From the NCBI GenBank assembly GCA_012799265.1, contig JAAZLP010000222.1:1-11551 (forward strand): DNA of 11,551 bases, given 5' to 3'. Below are positions 1 through 7,436 of the stretch, piece by piece (position 1 is the stretch's first letter; each line of letters starts with the position of its first letter). Source of the DNA: Phyllobacteriaceae bacterium (GTDB lineage Bacteria; Pseudomonadota; Alphaproteobacteria; Rhizobiales; Devosiaceae). Made by a program: the position numbers and the translations under genes. The notes under the pieces were generated by a model. It had not been told where the DNA came from, did no database searches, and saw only the letters and a list, made by a program, of their open reading frames with translations.

Positions 1-1
1 C

Positions 2-1276
2 GATGCCGATGCGGCGATGCGCGAAAAACTCGAGGCGCAGGATTGGCTGACCACCGTCGTCGAGCAGGAGGCCGATGCCAGTTCAGCGCGCGTTACCGGC
101 GCCATGGTTGACTATCTACAGCCTGGCGACAGTACAGCGATCATCAATCGCCTCGCAGATCCAGCCATCCGCATCGTTTCCCTCACGATCACGGAGGGGG
201 GCTACTACATCGATCCGGCCACTCAGCAATTCGATCCCCGTCATCCTGACATTGCTTGGGACGCCGCGCATATCGAGACACCCCGAACAACCTTCGGCCT
301 CATCCTCGCCGGACTGATGCGTCGTCGCGACGAGGGCATACAGCCCTTCACGGTGATGAGTTGCGACAACATCCCCGGCAACGGCCACGTCACCGAAAAC
401 GCAGTTGCCGGTCTGGCCGCGCTCGTTGATCCGGACCTCGCCCAATGGGTAAAGACCAACGTTGCCTTCCCAAATGGCATGGTCGATCGCATCACGCCCG
501 CCACCTCGGATCGCGAAAAGGCGCTCCTTGCCGAACAGTTCGGTATCGACGACGCCTGGCCTGTCTTCTGCGAGGAGTTCAAGCAGTGGGTACTGGAAGA
601 CAACTTCCCTGCCGGTCGCCCTGCGCTTGAAAAGGTGGGCGTTCAATTTGTGCCCGATGTGGCGCCCTATGAGCTGATGAAGATCCGCATCCTCAATGGG
701 GGGCACGCCACCATCGCTTACCCGGCCGGACTCATGGACGTCCATTTCGTCCACGAAGCCATGCAGCATCCACTCATCGCCGCATTCCTGCGCAAGGTCG
801 AGACCGAAGAGATCATCCCGGTCGTTCCGCCGGTGCCCGACACTGACCTCGGCGACTACCTCGCACTCTGCGAGAGGCGCTTTGCCAATCCCAAGATTGG
901 CGACACAATCCGGCGTCTCTGCCTGGACGGATCGAACCGCCAGCCCAAGTTCATCATCCCCAGCGCGCTAGACCGCGCTCGTGCTAAGAGTGTGTTGACG
1001 GGCCTGGCTTTGGTCTCCGCCCTTTGGTGTCGCTACTGCTTCGGTGAAACGGATTCCGGCACCCTGATCGAGCCCAACGATCCAAACTGGGACCGCCTCA
1101 AAATCCAGTCGCAAAAGGCCAGAGAGAACCCTGAAGCATGGCTGGAAATGAGCGACATCTACGGCGCTCTTGCAGAGGAGCCGAGCTTTGTTGCTGCGTT
1201 CACCAAGTGTTTGAATTCGCTGTGGTCTCAGGGCACGAAATCTACGCTCGAAGCCTATCTAGCCAACCGCCTCTAG
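2..1276 (+). CDS. Mannitol dehydrogenase-family polyol/sugar-acid dehydrogenase, 5' end cut by window edge
   Basis: NAD(P)-dependent oxidoreductase of the long-chain mannitol dehydrogenase family, which interconverts polyols (mannitol, arabinitol) or hexonates with the matching ketoses. Seen: the frame is open to the left edge (DADAA precedes the first in-window Met at 17), so the N-terminal Rossmann part, roughly 70 residues by comparison with the usual ~490, lies outside. Counting from that Met, the family signature SCDNIPGNG is at residues 115-123, FPNGMVDRITP at 151-161, and the catalytic stretch MKIRILNGGH at 221-230 with the expected Lys222, Asn227 and His230. The FGGY kinase gene follows 54 bp downstream on the same strand, as in polyol operons. 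Family membership is firm. The substrate is open: mannitol 2-dehydrogenase, D-arabinitol dehydrogenase, or fructuronate/tagaturonate reductase are all possible. The kinase next door favours a pentitol (inference). Confidence 0.9.
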   Translation, partial: DADAAMREKLEAQDWLTTVVEQEADASSARVTGAMVDYLQPGDSTAIINRLADPAIRIVSLTITEGGYYIDPATQQFDPRHPDIAWDAAHIETPRTTFGLILAGLMRRRDEGIQPFTVMSCDNIPGNGHVTENAVAGLAALVDPDLAQWVKTNVAFPNGMVDRITPATSDREKALLAEQFGIDDAWPVFCEEFKQWVLEDNFPAGRPALEKVGVQFVPDVAPYELMKIRILNGGHATIAYPAGLMDVHFVHEAMQHPLIAAFLRKVETEEIIPVVPPVPDTDLGDYLALCERRFANPKIGDTIRRLCLDGSNRQPKFIIPSALDRARAKSVLTGLALVSALWCRYCFGETDSGTLIEPNDPNWDRLKIQSQKARENPEAWLEMSDIYGALAEEPSFVAAFTKCLNSLWSQGTKSTLEAYLANRL

Positions 1277-1330
1277 CCCGCTCCAACCCCTTCGGCTATG
1301 GTCCGGCCGGAGATGAGGAGAGAGGGCGGG

Positions 1331-2917
1331 GTGTCGGACAAACTCCTGGTCGGCGTAGACGTCGGGACGGGCAGCGCCCGGGCGGGTCTGTTCACGCCCG
1401 ACGGTACGCTACTATCACGTCATGAATTTCCAATAGACATGCAGCGCTCCGGCGCCAATTTCGCGGAGCATGACAGCGAGCAAATCTGGGCCGCCACCTG
1501 CGCCGCGGTCCGCGCCACGCTTGCTTCTGCCGGAGTTGAGCCCTCGCAGGTTACCGGCATCGCCTTTGACGCGACCTGCTCGCTGGTCTTCCGCGATGCC
1601 GCGGGGACGCCGGTTCCCGTCGGCCGCACTAGCGAAAGCCGTTGGGATACAATCGTTTGGCTGGATCATCGGGCCCTAGCCGAGGCTGAGGAGTGCACTC
1701 GCACTGGCCATAGCGTTCTTGCATCCATTGGCGGCGTCATGTCGCCGGAGATGGAAATTCCCAAACTGATGTGGGTCAAGCGCCATCTTCCAGAAAGCTG
1801 GGCACGGTCTGCGCAAGTGTTTGATCTTGCAGATTTCCTATCCTGGAAGGCCACCGGCTCGAACGCCCGCTCCCGTTGTACCCTTGCCACCAAATGGACT
1901 TACCAAGCGCACCTGGCTGACGGGTGGCAGAGAGACTTCCTCCAAGAGGTGGGGCTGTCGGACCTTTTCGAACGGACTGGGGTTCCGGATAGCGCGAACG
2001 ATGTGGGTTCGGATCTTGGTTCACTCACTGCTGTAGCAGCAGAACAGCTCGGCCTGACAACGGCTTGTCGCGTTGGAGCCGGTGTGGTCGATGCCTATGC
2101 AGGGGCGATCGCAACGCTCGGCCCAATGGCTCAGGAACGGAACAAGCTCTCCCGCCACGCCGCGCTCATTGCGGGCACCTCCAGTTGCATCATGACAATG
2201 TCGGAACAAAGCAGGGCCATTCAAGGAATCTGGGGCCCGCACCACGGCACGCTGCTTTCCGGCTTTTGGCAGCAGGAAGGGGGGCAGTCCGCAACTGGCG
2301 CGCTGCTGGATCATGTCATTCGCTGGCATGGGGCGGGGGGCGAACCGAGCGTCGATCATCACCGTGACATCTGCCAACGTGTTATGGACCTTCGGAAAAT
2401 CGAAGGTGCCACTTTCGCTAGCCGCCTGCACGTCCTGCCGGATTTTCATGGCAATCGCTCGCCGCTTGGGGATCCCATGGCGCTCGGGGTCATCTCCGGC
2501 CTGACGCTGGACAGCGATTTCGACTCCCTGTGTCGGCTCTATTGGCGGACTTGTGTCGGCATTGTCCTCGGCGTCCGCCACATTATCGAAACGCTCAACA
2601 ACAGTGGTTATGCCATCGATACGCTGCACATTACGGGAGGACACACGCGCAATCCGCTGTTGATGGAGCTCTATGCCGACGCAACGCGATGCACCGTCGT
2701 CGAACCCTCAGCCCCAGATGCCACTCTCCTGGGCATGGCGATGGTCGCGGCCAGCGCTGCAACGGTTTACCCCGACCTGGCAGAAGCATGTATAGCCATG
2801 CAGCAGAGCGGCTCAGCCCTGTCCCCAGACGCTGAAGCCAGCGCCCGGTTTGATCGTGACTACCGAATTTTTCTCCAAATGCTGCACCAGCGAGAGGCGC
2901 TGGACACGGTTGGTTAG
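1331..2917 (+). CDS. FGGY-family carbohydrate kinase, probable D-ribulokinase
   Basis: ATP-dependent sugar kinase, probably phosphorylating D-ribulose to D-ribulose 5-phosphate in the cytoplasm. Seen, counted from the GTG start (528 aa): N-terminal phosphate-binding GVDVGTGSARAG at 8-19, TCSLV at 82-86, WLDHR at 110-114, GVVDAYAG with the likely catalytic Asp254, GTSSC at 282-286, and the C-terminal ATP-site ITGGHTRNP at 434-442. From memory, TCSLV marks the D-ribulokinase subgroup (human FGGY, yeast YDR109C) as distinct from xylulokinases and L-ribulokinases. Start: GTG at 1331 is preferred because GAGGAGAGAGG lies just upstream at 1315-1325 and the protein then begins, like its relatives, right before the phosphate loop. 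An ATG at 1298 (539 aa) has no ribosome-binding site. It probably shares a transcript with the upstream dehydrogenase. The FGGY family is certain; the substrate is a good inference. Confidence 0.9.
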   Translation: MSDKLLVGVDVGTGSARAGLFTPDGTLLSRHEFPIDMQRSGANFAEHDSEQIWAATCAAVRATLASAGVEPSQVTGIAFDATCSLVFRDAAGTPVPVGRTSESRWDTIVWLDHRALAEAEECTRTGHSVLASIGGVMSPEMEIPKLMWVKRHLPESWARSAQVFDLADFLSWKATGSNARSRCTLATKWTYQAHLADGWQRDFLQEVGLSDLFERTGVPDSANDVGSDLGSLTAVAAEQLGLTTACRVGAGVVDAYAGAIATLGPMAQERNKLSRHAALIAGTSSCIMTMSEQSRAIQGIWGPHHGTLLSGFWQQEGGQSATGALLDHVIRWHGAGGEPSVDHHRDICQRVMDLRKIEGATFASRLHVLPDFHGNRSPLGDPMALGVISGLTLDSDFDSLCRLYWRTCVGIVLGVRHIIETLNNSGYAIDTLHITGGHTRNPLLMELYADATRCTVVEPSAPDATLLGMAMVAASAATVYPDLAEACIAMQQSGSALSPDAEASARFDRDYRIFLQMLHQREALDTVG

Positions 2918-2942
2918 CTGACAGCGGTGCGCCCGCTTCAGC
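2917..2942. terminator. Hairpin shared by the convergent kinase and permease gene ends
   Basis: GCTGA-(C)-AGCGG at 2917-2927 pairs with CCGCT-TCAGC at 2933-2942: ten base pairs with one bulged C and a five-base loop. It fills the 20-bp gap between the convergent stop codons and overlaps both. Neither side has a proper T-run, so it may act as a weak bidirectional terminator or as 3'-end protection rather than a classic intrinsic terminator. Confidence 0.5.
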
Positions 2943-3810
2943 CCTTGATGCCGGCAGACAGGGTGATGGCCTGTGTCACGCGTTTCTGGAACAGCAGATA
3001 GGCGAGGGCCACTGGCAGGCTCGCGAGCACGGCACCGGCGAGCAAGCGCGCGTAATAGACGCCGAACGCGTCCTGAACAGCCGTAATGCCGACGGTTACC
3101 GTCATCATCCGCTCGTTCTGTACGGCAAGGAAGGGCCAGAGGAAGCTGTTCCAGGCGCCGATGAAGGTGATGATGGCTAGCGCGGTCGTGATGCCCCAGT
3201 TCATCGGCAGGAAAATGCGGAACAGCAGCTGGAACTCGTTGGCGCCGTCGACCACGGCCGCCTCGCGGAAGTCGCGGGGGACGCCGTCGAAGAACTGCTT
3301 ATAAACGATCACTGTTACCGGCGATATCAGCATGGGCAGGATGATGCCCGCATGGGTGTTGAGCAGCCGCACACCGGCGATGATGACGAAGTGGTTCACG
3401 ATCAGCGCCGATACCGGAACCATGAAGCTCGCCAAGACGATGTACCAGAGCAGGTTCCGGCCGGGAAAGCGCAGCTGCGAAATGGCGTAGCCGGCGCAAG
3501 CGGCAACGAACACCACGATCACGGTCACGGCGACCGAGGTGATTGTCGAGTTCACATACCAGATGGGCATCGACGAATGCTGGATGATGTAGGCATAGCT
3601 CTCGAGGTTGAAGGCCTCCGGCAGCGGCGCGAAGCCGGGCCGCACCGCCTCGTCCTCGGCCTTGAACGTGGTCATGACAGACCAGTAGATGGGAAAGAAC
3701 CAGATGGCCGCGCAGAGGATGGTGAGGATCGTCAGCAGTACGCCGCCGACGTCAAAGCGTTTGCGCCGGTGGTGCACTTCTGTCGTCCTGGAAGCAGTGG
3801 TGTCGGTCAT
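2938..3810 (-). CDS. CUT1 sugar ABC transporter permease, MalG type
   Basis: Inner-membrane permease subunit of a binding-protein-dependent carbohydrate importer; pairs with the MalF-type subunit encoded just upstream. Seen in the 290-aa protein: a short basic cytoplasmic N-terminus, a first membrane helix around residues 23-45, a periplasmic stretch, then five more hydrophobic segments. The cytoplasmic EAA loop, which docks on the ATPase, is REAAVVDGA at 182-190 and ends at the family's LP at 201-202. The C-terminus AITLSAGIKG is typical of MalG-like proteins. The start codon overlaps the malF-type stop by 4 bp (ATGA), indicating translational coupling. It is the last gene of the ABC operon and converges on the kinase gene. 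Sugar specificity cannot be read from a permease. Confidence 0.93.
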   Translation of the reverse strand: MTDTTASRTTEVHHRRKRFDVGGVLLTILTILCAAIWFFPIYWSVMTTFKAEDEAVRPGFAPLPEAFNLESYAYIIQHSSMPIWYVNSTITSVAVTVIVVFVAACAGYAISQLRFPGRNLLWYIVLASFMVPVSALIVNHFVIIAGVRLLNTHAGIILPMLISPVTVIVYKQFFDGVPRDFREAAVVDGANEFQLLFRIFLPMNWGITTALAIITFIGAWNSFLWPFLAVQNERMMTVTVGITAVQDAFGVYYARLLAGAVLASLPVALAYLLFQKRVTQAITLSAGIKG

Positions 3811-4688
3811 TTTCCAAGATCCCGGGCACGGAGGAACTGGTAGTTGAGCACCGAGGCGACAACGACGATGACAAACAGCGCCACGGCAATCGTTGCGGCA
3901 TAGCCGCCGGCATTTTTCTGGAAGGCCTGCTCGTAGATATATTGGACCAGAACCATGGTGGCGTTGGTTCGTCCGCCCTGGGCGAAGAGATAGACCTGGT
4001 CAAAGATCTTGAGCTGGAGGATCAACTGAATGGTGAGGCAGAGCGCCGTAACCGGCCAGATCAGCGGCCATGTGATCTTGGAAAAGATCTGCCACCGTGT
4101 GCCGCCATCCAGTTGGGCCGCCTCGTAAAGCTCGCGCGGAATATTGCGCAGCCCGGCCAGGAACAGGAGGATCGAAAAGCCGTTGGTCCACCAGATGGTC
4201 AGCAGGGCCGCCATGGGCATGAACCATGGTGTGGTGCGCCAGACATTGACGCGCTTACCGGCCAGCGGCTCGATGAGATATTGCGCGATGCCAAACTGCA
4301 GGTTGAGCATCCAGTCCCAGATCAGGTGGACGACCGTCACCGGCAGGATATAGGGCAGGAAGAACATCGCCAGGATAAGGCTCTGCGTCCAACCCTTGAG
4401 ACGGCTGACCATCAGCGCGATACCGAGGGCGACGGCGGTGCCGGGGATCACGGTGAGCAGGACGAAATACGCGGTGTTCCAGACGGCGGTCCAGAACAGC
4501 CGATCCTCGAACATCCTGACGTAATTATCGAACCCTATCCATTCACCCGCGCCAATAAGGGGCGACTTGGTGAAGCTGAGCTGCACCATCTGGATGGTCG
4601 GATAGATGAACATCCAGCCAAAGATGGCAATGAACGGTGCGACCAGTACGGCTGCAGCGAAATAATCGCTCCGGCGACTTCTGAGCAT
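3807..4688 (-). CDS. CUT1 sugar ABC transporter permease, MalF type
   Basis: Inner-membrane permease partner of the MalG-type subunit. Seen in the 293-aa protein: a basic N-terminus (MLRSRRSDYF), six hydrophobic segments beginning at about residues 10-30, and the EAA loop YEAAQLDGG at 188-196 ending at WPL 207-209, as expected for ATPase docking. Start: ATG at 4688 is chosen because GAGGA lies 6 bases upstream (4695-4699). A longer frame from ATG 4730 (307 aa) is open, but that codon sits in the loop of the intergenic hairpin and has no ribosome-binding site. The gene follows the binding-protein gene after 70 bp and overlaps the next permease gene by 4 bp. Family assignment is secure; the transported sugar is unknown, though the dehydrogenase and kinase genes beyond the convergent junction hint at a polyol or pentose. 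Confidence 0.93.
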   Translation of the reverse strand: MLRSRRSDYFAAAVLVAPFIAIFGWMFIYPTIQMVQLSFTKSPLIGAGEWIGFDNYVRMFEDRLFWTAVWNTAYFVLLTVIPGTAVALGIALMVSRLKGWTQSLILAMFFLPYILPVTVVHLIWDWMLNLQFGIAQYLIEPLAGKRVNVWRTTPWFMPMAALLTIWWTNGFSILLFLAGLRNIPRELYEAAQLDGGTRWQIFSKITWPLIWPVTALCLTIQLILQLKIFDQVYLFAQGGRTNATMVLVQYIYEQAFQKNAGGYAATIAVALFVIVVVASVLNYQFLRARDLGK

Positions 4689-4715
4689 GGGCAGTCCTCG
4701 ACCCGCAATAAAAGA

Positions 4716-4743
4716 ACTGGCCAGCCCCATGGGACCGGCCAGT
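4716..4743 (-). terminator. Intergenic hairpin with T-rich tail between binding-protein and permease genes
   Basis: ACTGGCC (4716-4722) and GGCCAGT (4737-4743) form a perfect 7-bp stem around a 14-base loop that itself contains CCCATGGG. On the transcribed minus strand the stem is followed directly by TCTTTTATT. This resembles a leaky intrinsic terminator or mRNA-stabilising element lying after the binding-protein stop (4759) and before the permease start (4688). It would lower permease output relative to the binding protein, as known for intergenic stem-loops in other ABC operons. A 7-bp stem alone is weak evidence; position and T-run are what support it. Confidence 0.5.
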
Positions 4744-4758
4744 CAATGAGCTCGGCTG

Positions 4759-6036
4759 TTACTGCATCGAGTCCAGGGCTTCCTTCATTTCCTGGGCTGC
4801 GGTCGCAGCGTCGATCTCGTTGTTCATCGCGGCGGTAAAGGCGTTACCGGCAGCGTCAAACAGCGGGGATGCCACGCCGGCGAAAGGCGAGCGCGGGTCG
4901 AAGATCTGGCTCTCGGTCAGCTGGGCATAGGTGGCCTGCGGCTGCATGGCCTTGTACTCGTCGCTGTCGAGAACTGCCTTGTTGGCCGGGATGTGACCGG
5001 CAGTGGCCCAGAACAGCGAGTTGTCCGACATCCACTTGATGACTTCGAGAACGGCTGCATGACGTTCCGGGGTCTGGGTCTTGCCGGCATTGTTCGGGAT
5101 GGCGAAGGCATGGGAGTCTGCATAGGTGCAGGTCTTGTCGAAGAGCGCCGGGATCTCGATGGCGCCCCAGTTGAAGAGCTTACCCTGGGCTTCGAGGTCT
5201 ACCATGGTGGGCACTTCCCAGACGCCATTGACCATGAAGGCGCTCTCGCCCGAGGTGAACAGGGCGACGGTCGACGGGTAGTCGGTGTATTCCGGTGCCA
5301 GGCCCTCGCTCACCCAGTCTGAAATGACCTGAACGGCATTTTCCAGCTTGCCCTGATTGTCGCCTTCGAGCCAGGCGCCGTCATTGCCGATCGAGCCGCC
5401 CTGCTGGCAGAGCAGGGAGTAGATCAGACGGAAGGCAAAGGAGCCGTCGGCAGTGGTCAGCGCAACACCATATTGGGTGCCGCCATCTTTCAGCTTCTGC
5501 AGCGCGGCCTTGAAGCCATCAACGCCTTCAAGACCGGTAGGCTGGCCATCAGCGCCTATCAGGCCGGCCGCTTCGAGCTTGTCCTTGTTGTAGTAGAGAA
5601 CGATCGGGTGCGTATCGAACGGAACGGCATATTGCTTGCCGTCGATGCTGACAGCGTCCCAGGTTGCTTCGGCGAAGGTTTCGGCGCCAAGACCCATGGC
5701 GCTCCAGTCGTCGGCGGTAATTTCCGCCAGCGTGCCCTGGCTCACGGCCAGGGGGATGCGCGAGGCGTGATAGGTCATGATGTCAGGACCTTCGCCAACG
5801 GCGGCCGAGGTCTGCACCTTGGTGTAGAACGGGACGCCCCATTCCAGCGTGGTGGCTTCGATCTGGATATTGCCGGCATGCTCGGCATTGAAGTCTTCGA
5901 TCAGCTTCTTCATGCGCACGCCGTCACCGCCGCCGAGGAAATCCCACCAGACGACAGCCTCCTGCGCAAAACTTGTGCTCACGCTGCCCATCAGCATTGT
6001 ACTGAGCACGGTTAGACCGACCAATTTGCGGATCAT
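4759..6036 (-). CDS. Periplasmic sugar-binding protein of a CUT1 ABC transporter
   Basis: Family 1 extracellular solute-binding protein that captures a carbohydrate in the periplasm and delivers it to the MalF/MalG-type permeases encoded downstream. Seen in the 425-aa protein: a Sec signal peptide, MIRK then a hydrophobic core, with likely signal peptidase I cleavage after SFA at residue 24. The mature start has paired tryptophans (WWDF, 30-33), often sugar-stacking residues in this family; GEGPDIMTYH at 81-90 and VPFDTHPIVLYYNKDKL in the middle are typical of it. Two cysteines, about 210 and 303, could form a disulfide. Start: ATG 6036 with GGGAGGAAA immediately upstream. The frame stays open to 6120, but that extension would place about 28 non-signal-like residues before the signal peptide. 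First gene of the ABC operon. The ligand is not identifiable. Confidence 0.93.
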   Translation of the reverse strand: MIRKLVGLTVLSTMLMGSVSTSFAQEAVVWWDFLGGGDGVRMKKLIEDFNAEHAGNIQIEATTLEWGVPFYTKVQTSAAVGEGPDIMTYHASRIPLAVSQGTLAEITADDWSAMGLGAETFAEATWDAVSIDGKQYAVPFDTHPIVLYYNKDKLEAAGLIGADGQPTGLEGVDGFKAALQKLKDGGTQYGVALTTADGSFAFRLIYSLLCQQGGSIGNDGAWLEGDNQGKLENAVQVISDWVSEGLAPEYTDYPSTVALFTSGESAFMVNGVWEVPTMVDLEAQGKLFNWGAIEIPALFDKTCTYADSHAFAIPNNAGKTQTPERHAAVLEVIKWMSDNSLFWATAGHIPANKAVLDSDEYKAMQPQATYAQLTESQIFDPRSPFAGVASPLFDAAGNAFTAAMNNEIDAATAAQEMKEALDSMQ

Positions 6037-6040
6037 AATT

Positions 6041-6047
6041 TCCTCCC
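6041..6047 (-). promoter_or_regulatory. Strong ribosome-binding site of the ABC binding-protein gene
   Basis: The minus strand reads GGGAGGA, then AATT, then ATG at 6036. This near-consensus site decides the start of the binding-protein gene over the longer open frame. The site extends to the same 9-mer, GGGAGGAAA, found before dctP. Confidence 0.8.
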
Positions 6048-6104
6048 AGAGTGTTGTCTCCGGCGGCATTTGCCTGCCGTGCGCGGCCTCCCCGCCGCAG
6101 CTAC

Positions 6105-6133
6105 AGGATATGCACATCAAAAAATCTGATCAA
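6105..6133 (-). promoter_or_regulatory. Candidate sigma-70 promoter of the sugar ABC operon
   Basis: The 179-bp gap 6037-6215 between the MFS stop and the binding-protein start has no gene. On the minus strand it holds TTGATC (6133-6128) and TATCCT (6110-6105), each 4 of 6 to the -35 and -10 consensus, separated by exactly 17 bases. Transcription would start near 6098, leaving a GC-rich leader of about 60 bases with two possible 5-bp stems before the ribosome-binding site. No clear terminator for the MFS gene is visible in the gap, so readthrough from the TRAP operon is also possible. Confidence 0.45.
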
Positions 6134-6163
6134 TACCCGAAATATGGATCATTTTGCTCGGGT
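6127..6163. promoter_or_regulatory. Inverted repeats overlapping the ABC promoter, possible operator
   Basis: TGATC (6127-6131) and GATCA (6147-6151) are inverted with centres 20 bp apart, about two helical turns, and the first covers the predicted -35 box. A second, nested pair, ACCCGA (6135-6140) and TCGGGT (6158-6163), overlaps it. This could bind a repressor of LacI, GntR or similar type, but no regulator gene is in the window and the repeats are short enough to arise by chance. Confidence 0.3.
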
Positions 6164-6215
6164 GGTGGGGGAAAGGGTGGAGGAAGGGCACAAAGGTCTT
6201 CGCCTCGCCGCGCGT

Positions 6216-7436
6216 TTAGCCCTTCTGCGAGCGGCCATCTCGCGAAGGCCTCAGCATTGAGAGGGTGAACCCGCCCAACACCAGCATGACGGCAAAGACA
6301 GCGATGACGCCGACATAGCTGCCGGTGAGGTCATGAGCGTAGCCTGCGAGGATGGGGGCGAGCATGGTGCCGGGCACCTGGACCATCATGAGATTGCCCT
6401 GGACCGCGCCAAAGCTTGACTGGCCGAAGAGGTCGGCACAGAGGACCAGCACCAGAACCATGGGCGCACCCGCGGCTATCCCCAGCGCCGCTGTGACGAC
6501 GATCATGGTGATAAAGCTTGGCGCCAGGGCGAAGCTGCTGATGGCGATGCCTTCCAGGATGAGAAGACCGCCCAATACCAGCGGTAAGCGTCTGGACGGC
6601 ACCCTGTCGGCGATAAACCCCGCCAGCAGGCGCACCGGGACGGTGAGCAGGATCATGCCGCCAAAGAGGCTTCCCGCAAAAACCGGATCGAGGCCAAAAT
6701 CGGTCATCAGCGCCACAAGATGGACTGAAAGGCCCGACGTCACTGAGGCCTGCGCAGTGAGTGCCGCCGCGATCAACCAGAACGCGGTCTGCCGCAGGAC
6801 GGGCAGAGCGCCTGCGTTGACGCTGTCCTCGCGTTCAGCCGCGCGAGAGCTTCCTTTCGTGCCGCTGGTGGTGCGGAACATGAAGAGGGGAACAGGAACA
6901 AGAACCAGAATGATCCCGCCCCAGATGGCGCAGGTCATGCGCCAGCCAACCTGTTCGATCATGGCGGTTACGATGGGCACGATGAGGGTGGCGACGACAG
7001 CGGCAATAGAAAAGCGGACGGCAAGGCCCATGCCCCGACGCTCGCCCATGCTGGCAACGACCAGCTTGTCCAGGGCAACGGTAAACCCGGCGGCTACCCC
7101 CAAGGAAAAGATCAGGGCCCAGGCGAAATAGAGTTCGATCTCAGTGCGCACGAGGCTCAGGACAAAAAGGCCGAGGGCGGCAATCAGCATGCCGCCCACC
7201 ACAACCCAGCGCGGGCCATTTTGGTCTGTGAGCCGACCTATCAGCGGCGATGATAGCCCCGATACAAGGCGCCCCAAGCCAATGGCCGTGGAAATGGCGC
7301 CGCGCCCGGTATCGAGGTCTATGGCTATGGGCTTGAGCAAGGCCGAAACCGCGAAGGCGGCAAAGCCATGCCCGAAGCCGGTGAGCACGCCGGTAGTTGT
7401 CACCAACCCCCAGCGTGCCTTTGGACGATCCGTCAT
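6216..7436 (-). CDS. MFS transporter, monocarboxylate/OFA-like
   Basis: Twelve-helix major facilitator superfamily carrier of the inner membrane, probably moving an organic anion; loosely resembles the oxalate/formate or monocarboxylate branch. Seen in the 406-aa protein: the MFS motif A loop GRLTDQNGPRWVV at 67-79 between helices 2 and 3, its degenerate repeat GFIADRVPSRRLP in the second half, and a polar central loop (TSGTKGSSRAAERED) joining the two six-helix halves. Start: ATG 7436 overlaps the dctM stop by 4 bp (ATGA) and lacks its own ribosome-binding site, so translation is probably coupled. A start at 7451 is also open but not preferred. As the last gene of the TRAP operon it may import a related acid, exchange it, or export a product. 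Superfamily certain, substrate and direction unknown. Confidence 0.88.
   Translation of the reverse strand: MTDRPKARWGLVTTTGVLTGFGHGFAAFAVSALLKPIAIDLDTGRGAISTAIGLGRLVSGLSSPLIGRLTDQNGPRWVVVGGMLIAALGLFVLSLVRTEIELYFAWALIFSLGVAAGFTVALDKLVVASMGERRGMGLAVRFSIAAVVATLIVPIVTAMIEQVGWRMTCAIWGGIILVLVPVPLFMFRTTSGTKGSSRAAEREDSVNAGALPVLRQTAFWLIAAALTAQASVTSGLSVHLVALMTDFGLDPVFAGSLFGGMILLTVPVRLLAGFIADRVPSRRLPLVLGGLLILEGIAISSFALAPSFITMIVVTAALGIAAGAPMVLVLVLCADLFGQSSFGAVQGNLMMVQVPGTMLAPILAGYAHDLTGSYVGVIAVFAVMLVLGGFTLSMLRPSRDGRSQKG

Noticed and set aside
116..769. - strand open frame (217 codons) opposite the dehydrogenase gene
   Set aside because: Antisense to a protein with complete catalytic motifs; no recognisable domain and no start context.
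1302..1311. Palindrome TCCGGCCGGA in the gap before the kinase gene
   Set aside because: A 10-base palindrome is expected by chance in GC-rich DNA of this length and nothing nearby suggests an operator.
3942..4838. Long + strand open frame (298 codons) opposite the MalF-type permease gene
   Set aside because: It is charged, low-complexity and family-less, runs antisense to a clear permease and into the binding-protein gene, and has no ribosome-binding site. It is a shadow of GC-rich codon bias.
6352..7131. Long + strand open frame (259 codons) opposite the MFS gene
   Set aside because: Its composition (Arg, Pro, Ser, Thr, Met rich) is that of an antisense shadow of membrane-protein codons, and it matches no family I recognise.
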